Positions 44,660 through 53,928 are shown, counted from the stretch's first letter. The stretch is DNA of 64,000 nucleotides from Sphingomonas sp. (GCF_003248515.1 NZ_QFOB01000003.1:372001-436000), one strand, 5' to 3'. A program made the numbers and translations. Notes: generated from the letters alone by a model not told the origin.

Positions 44660-45657
44660 GCGAGCCCCAGCCGCAGGAAATCGTGGACATGGACGATGCC
44701 GACCGGCCGATCGCTGCCATCCTCCTCCACCGCGAACATCGCGGTGATCTTGTGCTTGTTCAGCAGCGCCAGCGCATCCTCGATCAGGCAGCCGGGCGAT
44801 ACCCATTTCGGATCCGGCGTCATCATGTCGGCGGCGGTGCTCTCGATCAGCGTATCGAAATGGCGGCGCAGATCGCCATCGGTGATCACGCCCACCAGCC
44901 GGCCCTCGCCATCCACCACGCCGGTCATGCCGAAGCTGCGCGAGGTCATCATCATGATCACGTCGCGCATCTGGCAATCCAGCGGCACGATCGGCATCGC
45001 ATCGCCCTGGTGCATGATCGCCGCCACGCGCATCAGCCGCTTGCCGATCGCCCCGCCCGGATGCAGTTCCTCGAAGCCGGCGCGCGTCACGCCACGCACC
45101 TGCATCGCCGCCAGCGCCAGCGCATCGCCCAGCGCCATCATCATCGCGGTGGAGGTGGTCGGCGCCAGATTGGCGGGGCAAGCTTCGCCCACGGCCGGCA
45201 GCAATATGCCGATATCGGCCTGCCGCATCAGCAGCGAATCGGCGCGCCCGGCCACGGCGATGATCGGCAGGCCCAGCTTGCGCGCGTGGCTGATCACCGG
45301 CTGCAATTCGCTCGTCTCGCCCGAATTGGAAAAGGCGATCAGCCCGTCGCCGGGCATCAGCATGCCCAGATCGCCATGCGCCGCCTCGCCGGGATGGACG
45401 AAGACGGAGGGCAGCCCGGTGGAAGAAAGCGTCGCCATCGTCTTGCGCGCGACATAGCCGGATTTGCCCATGCCGGTCGTCACCACCCGGCCGCGCAGCG
45501 CCAAGAGCGTGGTCACGGCCTTGGCGAAATTCTCGTCCAGCGCGGCCGAGAGCGCGAGCAACCCGTTGGCCTCGGCCCCGATCACCTGCCGCCCATAGGC
45601 GACCAGATCGGCGGGCGGCGGGGTCATCCGCAGCGTTACGCTGTCCTGAACGGGCAA
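44656..45657 (-). CDS. kdsD: Arabinose-5-phosphate isomerase (KdsD/KpsF)
   Basis: 333 residues from a TTG at 45657 with a strong AAAGGAGG site five bases upstream; an ATG at 45627 is an alternative. The SIS domain (VVTTGMGKSGYVARKTMATL, SVFVHPGEAAHGDLGM, LIAFSNSGETSELQPVI) is followed by two CBS domains (about 205-330; GVVDGEGRLVGVITDGDLRR and AVEEDGSDRPVGIVHVHDFL). It makes arabinose 5-phosphate from ribulose 5-phosphate for KdsA. It is divergent from kdsC with a 78-base gap. Confidence 0.93.
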   Translation of the reverse strand: MPVQDSVTLRMTPPPADLVAYGRQVIGAEANGLLALSAALDENFAKAVTTLLALRGRVVTTGMGKSGYVARKTMATLSSTGLPSVFVHPGEAAHGDLGMLMPGDGLIAFSNSGETSELQPVISHARKLGLPIIAVAGRADSLLMRQADIGILLPAVGEACPANLAPTTSTAMMMALGDALALAAMQVRGVTRAGFEELHPGGAIGKRLMRVAAIMHQGDAMPIVPLDCQMRDVIMMMTSRSFGMTGVVDGEGRLVGVITDGDLRRHFDTLIESTAADMMTPDPKWVSPGCLIEDALALLNKHKITAMFAVEEDGSDRPVGIVHVHDFLRLGLA

Positions 45658-45735
45658 ACAGCCCTCCTTTGTCTCTTGTTGTGCGGGCCTTAGCTTGTCC
45701 TTTCCGCACTTGCGAGCGTCTTTCAACAGGCCGGC

Positions 45736-46275
45736 TTGGCCATGGGGCATGGCATCGCTTATGCCCGGCGCATGATCCGGCTGCTGGCGCTCGATGTGGA
45801 TGGGGTTCTGACCGACGGGGGCCTCCACTACGGCCCCGGTGGCGAGGAGATGAAGCGGTTCAACGTCCGTGACGGGCTGGGCATCAAGCTGCTCCAGCAG
45901 GCCGGCATCGTCGTCGCGATCGTGAGCGGGCGGTCCTCCGCCGCGCTGGCCGCGCGCGCGGGCGAACTGGGCATTGCGGAGCTGCATGCCGGCGTGGGCG
46001 ACAAGGCCGCGATCCTCGCCGGCCTCCAGGAAAGGCTCGGCATCGCGCCTGCGGAAACGGCCGCGATGGGGGATGACCTGCCCGATCTCGCGCTGTTTTC
46101 CGCCGCTGGCCTGCGGATCGCCCCCGCCGATGCGGAACCCGAACTGATCGCCGCGGCCGATTTCGTGACGCCGCGCGCCGGGGGCCATGGCGCGGTGCGC
46201 GATGCCGCGATCCACATTCTCTCGCTGAACGGTGCCGCAGCACTGGCGGCCGGCGCAACGACGACGCACGGCTGA
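45736..46275 (+). CDS. kdsC: Kdo-8-phosphate phosphatase
   Basis: 179 residues from a TTG at 45736; the ATG at 45772 (MIRLLALDVDGVL) gives a more standard N-terminus. The HAD motifs LALDVDGVLTDGGLHYG, VAIVSGRSSAALAARAGELG and AAMGDDLPDLALF, with no large cap domain, are typical of KdsC tetramers. It removes the phosphate of Kdo 8-phosphate, completing the set with kdsA, kdsB and kdsD. Confidence 0.9.
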   Translation: MAMGHGIAYARRMIRLLALDVDGVLTDGGLHYGPGGEEMKRFNVRDGLGIKLLQQAGIVVAIVSGRSSAALAARAGELGIAELHAGVGDKAAILAGLQERLGIAPAETAAMGDDLPDLALFSAAGLRIAPADAEPELIAAADFVTPRAGGHGAVRDAAIHILSLNGAAALAAGATTTHG

Positions 46276-46357
46276 GGGGCTTGTTGCCGCCGCATTTCCG
46301 TCCCTAGATGGGGATCGTGAACAGTTCCGCTTCTTTCCCCTCTCCCGGGCGGCCGCC

Positions 46358-47206
46358 ATGTTCGCGGCGCTGAGGAAGCTCGGCCTCGGCCGGAAGTCGT
46401 CTGAAGACGTATCGGTCGACATGACGGATTTCGTGCCGGCCCTGCCGGAAGGCGAACGCGTCTATGCGATCGGGGACGTTCATGGCCGGATCGATCTGCT
46501 GAACGAACTCCTCCAGTTGATCGATGAGGACGACGAGCGGCGCGGGCCGGCACGGACCACGCTGATCCTGCTCGGCGATCTGGTGGATCGCGGCCCCCAT
46601 TCGGCCAGCGTGGTGGAACGCGCGATACGGCTCCATGCCGCCAGCGATCGCTTCCACGCGATCAAGGGCAATCATGAGGAGGTCATGCTGGCCGCGCTGG
46701 CCGGGGATGATGCGGCGATGCGCCTGTTCCTGCGCATCGGCGGCATCCAGACGCTGGAAAGCTATGGCGTCAGCCTGGACGATCTGCCGCCCGGTGATGA
46801 ACTGGATACGATGATGCAGCGCATGCAGGCCGCCATCCCGCGCGAGCATGCGGATTATCTCGCCGCCATGGCCGACAGGGTGGCGATGGGCGATTATCTG
46901 TTCGTCCATGCCGGCGTCCGCCCGGGCGTGCCGATCGATCGGCAGGATCCCGTGGAGCAGCGCTGGATTCGCGACAGCTTTCTCGATCATGAGGGCAGCC
47001 ACGGCGTGATGGTGGTACACGGCCACAGCATCACGGATCAGCCGACGCTCCGGCCCAATCGCATGGGGATCGATACCGGGGCTTATTATAGCGGCGTGCT
47101 GACGGCGCTGGGGCTGGAAGGCACGGATCACTGGCTGCTCCAGACCCGCCCGCATGGCGGGGAAGACGACGGAGAGAATGACGGGGCCGTCCCGGCGGAG
47201 GCGTGA
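46358..47206 (+). CDS. Metallophosphoesterase (serine/threonine protein phosphatase-like)
   Basis: 282 residues from the ATG at 46358. The calcineurin-type metal sites are complete: AIGDVHGRIDLLNELL, LLGDLVDRGPHS, IKGNHEEVMLAAL, FVHAGVRPGVP and VVHGHSIT. These belong to the bacterial PrpE/ApaH-like group. The substrate could be a phosphoprotein or a diadenosine-type nucleotide. The stop overlaps the Nudix gene (GTGA), so the pair are coupled and may act on related phosphorylated compounds. Confidence 0.85.
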   Translation: MFAALRKLGLGRKSSEDVSVDMTDFVPALPEGERVYAIGDVHGRIDLLNELLQLIDEDDERRGPARTTLILLGDLVDRGPHSASVVERAIRLHAASDRFHAIKGNHEEVMLAALAGDDAAMRLFLRIGGIQTLESYGVSLDDLPPGDELDTMMQRMQAAIPREHADYLAAMADRVAMGDYLFVHAGVRPGVPIDRQDPVEQRWIRDSFLDHEGSHGVMVVHGHSITDQPTLRPNRMGIDTGAYYSGVLTALGLEGTDHWLLQTRPHGGEDDGENDGAVPAEA

Positions 47207-47955
47207 GCGAGGCACCGCTTCTTCCCGCCGGCACGCTGATCCTCGTGCGCGAATGCGAGGGCCGGGCGCCGGAGCTTCTGATGGTCCAGCGTGCCGAAAG
47301 CATGGCGTTCGGAGCATCGGCCTGGGTTTTCCCCGGGGGCCGCGTCGATCCGGAAGATGTGGCGCTCGCTGCGGCGATCCTCGGAGAAGATGGCCCGCTG
47401 GACGATTATGCCGCCCGCGTGGCCGCGATCCGCGAAACCATCGAGGAGGCGGGGATCGCCATCGCCATTGATCCCCTGCCCGATGCGAATCTGCTCGGGC
47501 GCATCCGCGCCGCGCTGCATGAAGGCGAGGGGTTCGCAGCGGTGCTGGATCGCCATGCGCTCCGCCTCGTGCCCGAAGCGCTGCTCCCCTTCAGCCGGTG
47601 GCAGCCGTCGCATGCCGTACCGCGCCGCTTCGACACGCGTTTCTACATCGCCCGCGCGACAGCCGATGCCGCGTTTGAAGCCGACGGCACCGAAACGATC
47701 GCGATCTGCTGGACGGCGCCGGGAGCGATGCTGGCGCGTGACGACGCACGCATCATGTTCCCCACCGCCTGCAATCTGCGCCGCATCGCCGCCCTGCCCG
47801 ACTTCACGGCCCTGGCCGCCCATGCGGCACTCTTTCCGGCAAGCTTCGTCAGCCCCGAAATCCGCGAGATCGAAGGTCTGCGCTACCTCTGCGTGCCGGA
47901 GGACCAGGGATATGAGGGCATGCGCATGATCCTCGAATCCGCGCTGCGCGCGTAG
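47203..47955 (+). CDS. Nudix hydrolase
   Basis: 250 residues from a GTG at 47203 that overlaps the previous stop. The Nudix box is present but interrupted: GGRVDPEDV, about 25 residues, then RETIEEAGIAIAI, which supplies the REXXEE metal ligands. This long-insert arrangement and length resemble the NUDT19/NUDT7-type acyl-CoA or nucleotide-sugar hydrolases. The C-terminal region has RFDTRFYIARA and ILESALRA. The substrate is unknown. It is convergent with the sulfatase gene, only three bases apart. Confidence 0.8.
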   Translation: MSEAPLLPAGTLILVRECEGRAPELLMVQRAESMAFGASAWVFPGGRVDPEDVALAAAILGEDGPLDDYAARVAAIRETIEEAGIAIAIDPLPDANLLGRIRAALHEGEGFAAVLDRHALRLVPEALLPFSRWQPSHAVPRRFDTRFYIARATADAAFEADGTETIAICWTAPGAMLARDDARIMFPTACNLRRIAALPDFTALAAHAALFPASFVSPEIREIEGLRYLCVPEDQGYEGMRMILESALRA

Positions 47956-47958
47956 CGC

Positions 47959-49473
47959 TCAGCCGCCGCTTCGCCGCTGCATCAATTCCAGAAGCCGGGC
48001 CGCGATATCCTCCGCCGCGATATCCTCGCGCCGCCGCTCGGTGGCGCCGCCGACCGGCCACAAGGCGTAATCCGTCCGCCTGTCGCCCTGGCCCGTAAAG
48101 GCGCCCGCTAGGCTCGGCTGGTGATCGCCGTAAAAGCCCAGCCAGCCGCCGCCGTGGCGTGCGATCGCCGTCTGGAGCACGGGGATGATCGCATCGGTCG
48201 CCTCCGCGTGGCGCAGCCACCGGCCGATCGCCACGCGATCCGTCACCTCCCATTCGGACGGAAGCGCCGCCGGCGGCACTTTGTCGTTCACGCCATCCCA
48301 CGGCCCGTGATTCTCGATCGTCACGAGGAACAGGAACAGGTCCGGCCCTTCCCGCGCGATGATTTCGGCGGCGAAGCGGGCCAGCGCCGCATCCGTCACG
48401 TAGCCGCCGTCGCGTTCGGCGTCGGCGAATGCCTCGTCGCCGATGAAGGCATCGAAGCCGAGATGGGGCATCACCTTGTCGCGCGCGTAGAAGCTGCGCG
48501 CATAGGGATGCACGCAGATCGTCCGGCATCCCGCCGCGCGCGCCGCCTGCGCCAGCGAAGGCAAGGGCGCCTGCGCGAAATGCTCGTAGGGATTGAAGCG
48601 ATCGAGCCCGAGTTCGTCGGGTCCGATGCCCGCCACCGCCGCCAGTTCGCTGCGGATCGTATTCGCGCCCCAGCACGGCACCGTGAGCCGGCCGGAAAGC
48701 GCGGCCCCTGCGCTCATCGCCGCGAAATGCGGCATGCTGTCGCCAAGCCCAAGATGCAGCCGCCGCGCATCCACCCACGATTCACCCTGGACCAGCACCA
48801 CCGGCCCGGCTCCCTTCGTCCAGTCGGGCAGGCCGCGCACGCGCATAGCCTCGCGCCGCCCCTCGCGCTCGTCGCCGGCCAGCGTCGCATGGATGATGCA
48901 GGTGGCGAGCAATCCCATCGCCCTCATGTCGGTGTCCGGGTCTCGCGTCGGCCCAAGGTGACGATAGAGCCGCGCGAGCGTCGGCCGCAGCGCCCGGCTG
49001 CCCGGCACGACGAAAGCCGCGCGCCCTATCGCCGCCGCCAGCAGTGCCAGCCCGATCTGCCCGGCCGACGAGGCATGCCAGACGGGCGGCTCCGCCCACA
49101 GCAGAGCCGCGACCAGCACGACGATCGCGATCGTGCCCGCGATCATACGCCCCGTGCCCACGAAGGCGATGTAGAAGCGGGGATGGCGCACCACCTCGAT
49201 CAGTTCGGCGCGATCCGCGAACACGACGGGCTCATCCAGAACGATGCGCTTCACGCGATCCGCCACGCCCAGGCCGATGCCGAGCGCCGCTATGCCGATG
49301 CCCGCCACGATCGGCCGCGCCGTGCCCGCCGTGAAGAGCAGCCAGCCCAGCAGCGGCGGCAGCGCATCCAGCGCGAGAGTCGCCCCCCGCCCGAAGCGGG
49401 CACCGACGAGAAGGCGCAGCCCGATCCATGTCGCCAGCGCGAGCGCGAGCCCGATCGCGAATTGCAGCATCAT
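47959..49473 (-). CDS. LTA-synthase-like sulfatase/phosphoglycerol transferase family membrane protein
   Basis: 504 residues. The first about 175 residues hold around four or five membrane helices; the rest is an alkaline-phosphatase/sulfatase domain. Visible sites are VLVQGESWVDAR (metal Glu), GANTIRSELAAVAGI with the nucleophile Thr, TIENHGPWDG, and GFYGDHQPSL. This is the pattern of LTA synthase/MdoB-type enzymes that transfer phosphoglycerol or phosphoethanolamine to glycans outside the cytoplasm. It lies downstream of the SDR and KpsS-like genes, so it probably decorates the capsule or another envelope glycan. Confidence 0.8.
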   Translation of the reverse strand: MMLQFAIGLALALATWIGLRLLVGARFGRGATLALDALPPLLGWLLFTAGTARPIVAGIGIAALGIGLGVADRVKRIVLDEPVVFADRAELIEVVRHPRFYIAFVGTGRMIAGTIAIVVLVAALLWAEPPVWHASSAGQIGLALLAAAIGRAAFVVPGSRALRPTLARLYRHLGPTRDPDTDMRAMGLLATCIIHATLAGDEREGRREAMRVRGLPDWTKGAGPVVLVQGESWVDARRLHLGLGDSMPHFAAMSAGAALSGRLTVPCWGANTIRSELAAVAGIGPDELGLDRFNPYEHFAQAPLPSLAQAARAAGCRTICVHPYARSFYARDKVMPHLGFDAFIGDEAFADAERDGGYVTDAALARFAAEIIAREGPDLFLFLVTIENHGPWDGVNDKVPPAALPSEWEVTDRVAIGRWLRHAEATDAIIPVLQTAIARHGGGWLGFYGDHQPSLAGAFTGQGDRRTDYALWPVGGATERRREDIAAEDIAARLLELMQRRSGG

Positions 49474-49481
49474 GGGAGGGC

Positions 49482-50261
49482 TCAGGAGCCGGGTTCGATG
49501 TGGAAGCGGAAGCCGCGCATGATGCGATCGCCGATCGCCGCGGGCATCAGATCCGCCGCCTGCTGGCCCAGCGCCAGCAGGCGGGGATGGACGACGCGCG
49601 ACGCCCGCCGGTCAATTCCCCGGGCGATCACGCGCACCATGCCGTCCAGGCTCGTCATGAACGGGGTCGGCCCCTTCCACCGATCGGTCATCGGCGTATC
49701 GAAGAAGCCGGGCACCACCACCGTCACCGCCACGCCCGAAGGCGCGAGCAGCGCGCGCAGCGCCTCGCCATACGCGCGCACGCCCGCCTTGGAAGCGCTG
49801 TAGCCGGGGCTGTAGGGCAGGCCGCGCAGCGCGGCTGTCGATGCGACGACGACAAGCTGGCCACGCCGGCGCGCGATCATCGGCGCAATCAGCGGCTCGA
49901 TCACATTCATCGTGCCCAGCAGGTTGGTGCGCACCTGCAATGTCGCGAGCCGATGGCCTTCCGGCGCGCCCGCCTTGCTCGTGCCGGCCGATACGCCGGC
50001 GGCGGCGATGGCGATATCGAACGGCGCCATGCCATCCTGCATTGTGATCCAGGCGGCGATCGGCTCCGCCTCGGCCACGTCGAACAGGCCGGTGACGACC
50101 TCGGCGCCCGCCGCGCGGCAGGCCTGCGCGCTCGCCTCAAGCCGCGCCGCATCGCGCCCGATCAAGGCAAGCCGCGTACCGGGCGCCGCATAATGGCGCG
50201 CAAGCGCCGCGCCCAGCCCGCTCGACGCTCCGGTGACGAGGATGCTGCGATGCGCGGTCAT
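49482..50261 (-). CDS. Short-chain dehydrogenase/reductase
   Basis: 259 residues with the classical SDR marks: ILVTGASSGLGAALARHYA for NAD(P), a catalytic YSPGYSASKAGVRAYGE (Tyr/Lys), and VVVPGFFDTPMTDRW. The substrate is unknown; similar SDRs occur beside kpsS in several alphaproteobacterial capsule clusters. The ATG overlaps the stop of the KpsS-like gene (ATGA), so they are co-translated. Confidence 0.85.
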   Translation of the reverse strand: MTAHRSILVTGASSGLGAALARHYAAPGTRLALIGRDAARLEASAQACRAAGAEVVTGLFDVAEAEPIAAWITMQDGMAPFDIAIAAAGVSAGTSKAGAPEGHRLATLQVRTNLLGTMNVIEPLIAPMIARRRGQLVVVASTAALRGLPYSPGYSASKAGVRAYGEALRALLAPSGVAVTVVVPGFFDTPMTDRWKGPTPFMTSLDGMVRVIARGIDRRASRVVHPRLLALGQQAADLMPAAIGDRIMRGFRFHIEPGS

Positions 50262-51577
50262 CCGCGCAGCGAGGCGGCCTTGAACGCGTCGATCGCGGCG
50301 GCGCCCGGCGCGGTAAGCCGCACGGCCGGTGCCCCCGGCATGGATGCCTCGATCCGGGCGGCCGCACCTTCGATGAGCATGTTCAGCCCCTCGTCGCTGA
50401 AATAGCCGCCATGGATCAGACAGCGATCGACCAGCACGCGGCGGAAGGCATCGAACACTTCGACCTCGGGCGCCTGCGGCTTGCTCCAGAAGGCACCGAG
50501 GCCTGCCTGATGCGTGATGCGTGGAATATTGTAGACGGCGTCGCCCAGCACGATCGTGGGCACGCCATAGCGCAATGCGAGCGTGCCGGTCGTGCTGTTG
50601 ACGGTCACCACGCCGCGCGCCGCCCTCACCAGCGGATCGATATCCGCCCAGGCGATGAAGAGCATGCGATCCGCTATGCCCAGCTTCTCGGCCACGGCGC
50701 GGGTCTTCTTCTCCCAGTCGGTCAGGCCGTTATCCAGCGGATGGCCCTTCACCACGAGCAAAGTGTCGGCCGGCGCATGCGCCGCGAACGAGGCCAGCAC
50801 ATGCTCGATGGCCGGCTGGATGCGCTTGAAGCCCGAATGGACGCGGATCTGGTAATCGCAATCCAGCTGCAGCGGGAATACGAAGAAGGGGCGCCCGTCG
50901 CCGTTCAACTGATCGATCGTGGCACTCGAACGGCGCATGCCGCCGCGCTTGCGCAGCAGACGCGCCGCCCAGCCCGCATATTCTACCAGAATGTGCCAGG
51001 GCCGGTGCGTGCGATAGCCGGGGAAGAGCGGCGTCAGCAGGAAGCTGCCGAGATTGTAGGTGAGATCCTCACGCGCGCGCCGCCCGAAGGAGGAAGCCAC
51101 CGCCTGATGCTCCACCAGCGGCGGCAGAGCGCGCGCCGCGCGAAGATAATCCTCCGGAAGGCGCGGCAGCTGCGAGTGGCCGTTCACGCCATCCGCCTCC
51201 ACCGTCACATAATCGGGCCGGATATAGCCTTCCTCGAACACATGGATCTGCATGCCGCGCGCGCGCGCTACCTTGATCGCGGCGGCGTGCAGCGGGCGGC
51301 AATCGCCGAACAGGACCAGATCCGTCGCCGGGGCGCGATCCAGATAGGAATCGAGGAAAGCGGGCCAGCGCTTCAGAGACCCACGATAATCGGTCGCGGC
51401 CGGCGCCCGCCAGTAAAGCTTGTCGCCGCCGTTGAAATTGATGCGGCGCACGCCATGCCCGGCCTGGGCCAGACGCTGGCCGAGCAGCGCAAAGAAAGGA
51501 CCGGCCAAGCCCTGGAGAAACAGAAACTCCCGGCGCCCCTTCCGCCGCGAAACTCGATCCAAGGCTACCATCCCCAT
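50258..51577 (-). CDS. kpsS: Capsule polysaccharide protein KpsS-like (Kdo transferase family)
   Basis: About 439 residues from the ATG at 51577 (an ATG two codons later is also possible; the frame is open further upstream). Signatures: FLQGLAGPFFALLGQRLAQA, FGDCRPLHAAAIKVARARG, HVFEEGYIRPDYVTVE, LLVVKGHPLDNGL and VTVNSTTGTLALRYGVPTIV, all matching KpsS. KpsS adds the first Kdo of the linker to a lipid acceptor. CMP-Kdo made by the neighbouring kds genes would be its donor. A KpsC partner is not in the window. Confidence 0.88.
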   Translation of the reverse strand: MGMVALDRVSRRKGRREFLFLQGLAGPFFALLGQRLAQAGHGVRRINFNGGDKLYWRAPAATDYRGSLKRWPAFLDSYLDRAPATDLVLFGDCRPLHAAAIKVARARGMQIHVFEEGYIRPDYVTVEADGVNGHSQLPRLPEDYLRAARALPPLVEHQAVASSFGRRAREDLTYNLGSFLLTPLFPGYRTHRPWHILVEYAGWAARLLRKRGGMRRSSATIDQLNGDGRPFFVFPLQLDCDYQIRVHSGFKRIQPAIEHVLASFAAHAPADTLLVVKGHPLDNGLTDWEKKTRAVAEKLGIADRMLFIAWADIDPLVRAARGVVTVNSTTGTLALRYGVPTIVLGDAVYNIPRITHQAGLGAFWSKPQAPEVEVFDAFRRVLVDRCLIHGGYFSDEGLNMLIEGAAARIEASMPGAPAVRLTAPGAAAIDAFKAASLRG

Positions 51578-51724
51578 CCCTTGCACCGCCAATTTGCGCG
51601 GCACAAGCGCACACCGATATTGCAGCGCGATAACAGTCCTAATTCGACCAATTTGCAACGATAGTGTCGATGCGTGACGCTTTGGCAACAGCTCCGGCGA
51701 CCGGCCTCCGCCAGCCTGCCACGA

Positions 51725-52582
51725 TCAGGCCGCCCGCAGCGACTCGATCACCCCGCTTCCCGGATAAGCCACGAGCAGATCGGCATTTTCCGGCAGGCTG
51801 AGCGCGGCGCCGCCCTTGACCAGCCAGGCCGTTCCCGCCGGAAAATCCGCGCCATCGATCGTGCCATCGCCCGCCAGCGGCACCAGCCAGAGCGGCCTCC
51901 CGTCCCCTTCCAGTTCGGTCGCGACTGGACCGGTCCAGCGCTCCAGCACAAAGGCGGGTCCGTCCGCCAATATCTCGCGCCCCTCGCTCGCCGCATGTGG
52001 CTTGTAGGGGGCCACGTAAGGGACGGGATTGCTCACCGCGATGCCGTCCTTCAGGTGCAGTTCGCGATCGCTGCCATAATCGTAGAGACGGTAGGTCAGG
52101 TCCACATTCTGCTGCACCTCGACCAGTGTCAGCCCCGGCCCGATCGCGTGGACGGTGCCGGCGGGCGTATAGAAGCTGTCGTCGGTCTTTACCGCCTTCC
52201 AGTCGACCAGTTCCTCGATCGTGCCGTCGAGCGCTGCGTCACGCAGCCGATCGCGATCGATCACCTCCAGCGTGCCCAGCGCGATCGAGGCGTGCGGCTC
52301 GGCATCCAGAATCACCCACGCCTCGTCCTTGCCGCGCGCATAACCACGGGCCTGCGCCTGCCCGTCGTCCGGATGCACCTGGATCGAGAGACGATCGCTG
52401 GTGAAGAGATATTTGATGAGCAGTTCGGGTCCCGCCGAATCGCCGTCCTTCTCGCCCGGCACCTCGAACCAGATCTCACCCACCGGGCTGCCGCCCTCGG
52501 CCACGCCCTCGAAAGCGGGCCACAGATCCCGCCGGCCCCACGGCTTCTCGACGCGCTTGGTGGTCAATTTGGTGGCAGGCAT
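51725..52582 (-). CDS. manA: Mannose-6-phosphate isomerase, class I
   Basis: 285 residues, a short class I form. Family motifs: VEKPWGRRDLWPAF, LFTSDRLSIQVHPDD with metal-binding His, DEAWVILDAEP, and TPAGTVHAIGPGLTLVEVQQ. It interconverts fructose 6-phosphate and mannose 6-phosphate, feeding GDP-mannose and thus Gmd. The gap to the KpsS-like start is about 140 bases upstream of that gene on the same strand. Confidence 0.9.
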   Translation of the reverse strand: MPATKLTTKRVEKPWGRRDLWPAFEGVAEGGSPVGEIWFEVPGEKDGDSAGPELLIKYLFTSDRLSIQVHPDDGQAQARGYARGKDEAWVILDAEPHASIALGTLEVIDRDRLRDAALDGTIEELVDWKAVKTDDSFYTPAGTVHAIGPGLTLVEVQQNVDLTYRLYDYGSDRELHLKDGIAVSNPVPYVAPYKPHAASEGREILADGPAFVLERWTGPVATELEGDGRPLWLVPLAGDGTIDGADFPAGTAWLVKGGAALSLPENADLLVAYPGSGVIESLRAA

Positions 52583-52746
52583 CGATCACTCCGAAGGGCA
52601 GATTACAGGCGATGTACGCCCATCATGCCGCCGAACGCCACGAAAGGCGATGGCGTTCCGGATGCTCGTTTTCCAAGTCGGGCGCCCTCTTCGCGCCATT
52701 CATCGCTTTCGTGGCCACGCCGTTTCGCGCCGGCCCGGCCCACCCC

Positions 52747-53295
52747 TCAGTTGGGCAGCGCCACCTCGATCTTGTCGACCCATTCCGGATAGAAACAGGG
52801 TGAGCGGCTGGACCAGCCCGCCGCCGTCGCCGCCGCCTCGCTGATCGATTGCAGCAGCGAGCGCCGCTTTTCGGGATGCAGGTGCGGAAGCGCCGCCGCC
52901 GCGCAGAAGGCGCCCGGCAGCCACGGCCGCACCGCGCCGCCCAGCAGGCGCTCATAGAGGAAACGATAGGCGGAAAAACTGCCGATCCGTCCCTGCCCCA
53001 GATCGAATGCCGAAATGGTCACGAGCGGCGAGAAGAAGGGCTCCATCTGCTCCAGCCCGCTATCGTCCGGTATATGGGCGCGGATGTGATCCAGCCGGCA
53101 ATAGATGCGGGATTGCGCCTTGATGCTGGCCGATTCCACCACATCGCGCGACCAGCGCGCCATCGCGTCGCTACGGCCGAGCCCCACGTCCAGCGAACGA
53201 CGAATGTAGCGCTGCGTGGAGGACGGAAATGTGGCGAATTCCTTGATCTCGGCGAGCGCCATCGCGCCGTCGGCCGGTTTCATCTGCTGCGCCAT
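52747..53295 (-). CDS. Conserved hypothetical protein
   Basis: 182 residues from the ATG at 53295 with GGGAGG upstream. No family recognised. The sequence is mostly helical with one weak amphipathic stretch (FATFPSSTQRYIRRSLDVGL) and a conserved-looking C-terminus (YPEWVDKIEVALPN). No signal peptide, membrane helix or catalytic motif. It is separated from manA by 164 bases and probably forms its own unit. Confidence 0.7.
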   Translation of the reverse strand: MAQQMKPADGAMALAEIKEFATFPSSTQRYIRRSLDVGLGRSDAMARWSRDVVESASIKAQSRIYCRLDHIRAHIPDDSGLEQMEPFFSPLVTISAFDLGQGRIGSFSAYRFLYERLLGGAVRPWLPGAFCAAAALPHLHPEKRRSLLQSISEAAATAAGWSSRSPCFYPEWVDKIEVALPN

Positions 53296-53445
53296 CGCCT
53301 GCCTCCCGCTTACTAACCCGCGAGGAAACTGCCACGATATTGGTTTCCGGGCCGTTAACCGCGGGTGCCTTGTGCGGGAGTGAATCACATCGCGTGCTGC
53401 GATGCAACATGGTGTCGGCGGAATGACGGATTATGGGTGAATGTG

Positions 53446-53484
53446 TTGCGATCGCGCATCTGTGGATAAAATGCACGATCGCAA
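53446..53484. repeat. 14-base inverted repeat enclosing a DnaA-box sequence
   Basis: Arms at 53446-53459 (TTGCGATCGCGCAT) and 53471-53484 (ATGCACGATCGCAA) pair at 13 of 14 positions around an 11-base loop. The loop contains TGTGGATAA, whose complement TTATCCACA is the consensus DnaA box. It lies in the gap between two minus-strand genes. It could be an operator, a hairpin or chance. Confidence 0.5.
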
Positions 53485-53534
53485 AACCGCGATTCCCGGA
53501 TCAGGTACGCCGGAATCCGGCGCGGATGATCCGA

Positions 53535-53780
53535 TCAATGATGATGAGCGGCGATCCTTTTTTCCTTTTCCTCGTCATATCCGGACGAGGGCGCGGGATC
53601 GTGTCCCGTCCCCGGCTGGGTGTTGGCGGGGGCATCAGATGTGGGGAAGCTTTCATCCAGCGCGATATCCAGCTTGGCATCCTCATCGCCGGGATTACGC
53701 TGCAGGCGCCTGTCGTCGCTCGCATCCCTGGCGGGCCGGATCTCGGTCGTATCGGGAGTTTCGGTCACACCGTCGCTCAT
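53535..53780 (-). CDS. Small acidic conserved protein
   Basis: 81 residues from the ATG at 53780; the open frame continues upstream but there looks non-coding. The segment LDIALDESFPTSDAPANTQP resembles the LxEALExTFPASDPxS motif of small proteins common in alphaproteobacteria, of unknown function. The protein is rich in Asp/Glu and ends in HHH. No membrane or signal features. Confidence 0.65.
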   Translation of the reverse strand: MSDGVTETPDTTEIRPARDASDDRRLQRNPGDEDAKLDIALDESFPTSDAPANTQPGTGHDPAPSSGYDEEKEKRIAAHHH

Positions 53781-53928
53781 GATGATTCTCCGGGGCGTCG
53801 TCCGTTCTCCTGCGGACGCCCATGGATCAAGAACGCCCCCGGCATGGCACCGTTCCCCCCTCCGCTTGCGGTTGCCTGAAGGATCGCCCACACAACGACG
53901 CTTTCGGGCCACCCGTCGAAAGTATCCC

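Noticed and set aside
43859..46422. Very long minus-strand frames covering kdsB and kdsD (616 and 588 codons)
   Set aside because: In a GC-rich genome long spurious frames are common. Family alignments and ribosome sites place the real starts at 44659 and 45657.
48121..50405. Long plus-strand frames opposite the sulfatase and SDR genes
   Set aside because: They are Arg/His-rich shadows of clear minus-strand genes with known motifs.
53446..53484. Replication origin suggested by a perfect DnaA box
   Set aside because: Only one box, no AT-rich unwinding region and no dnaA, parAB or gidA genes nearby. A single 9-mer match in 64 kb is expected by chance about once in two windows.
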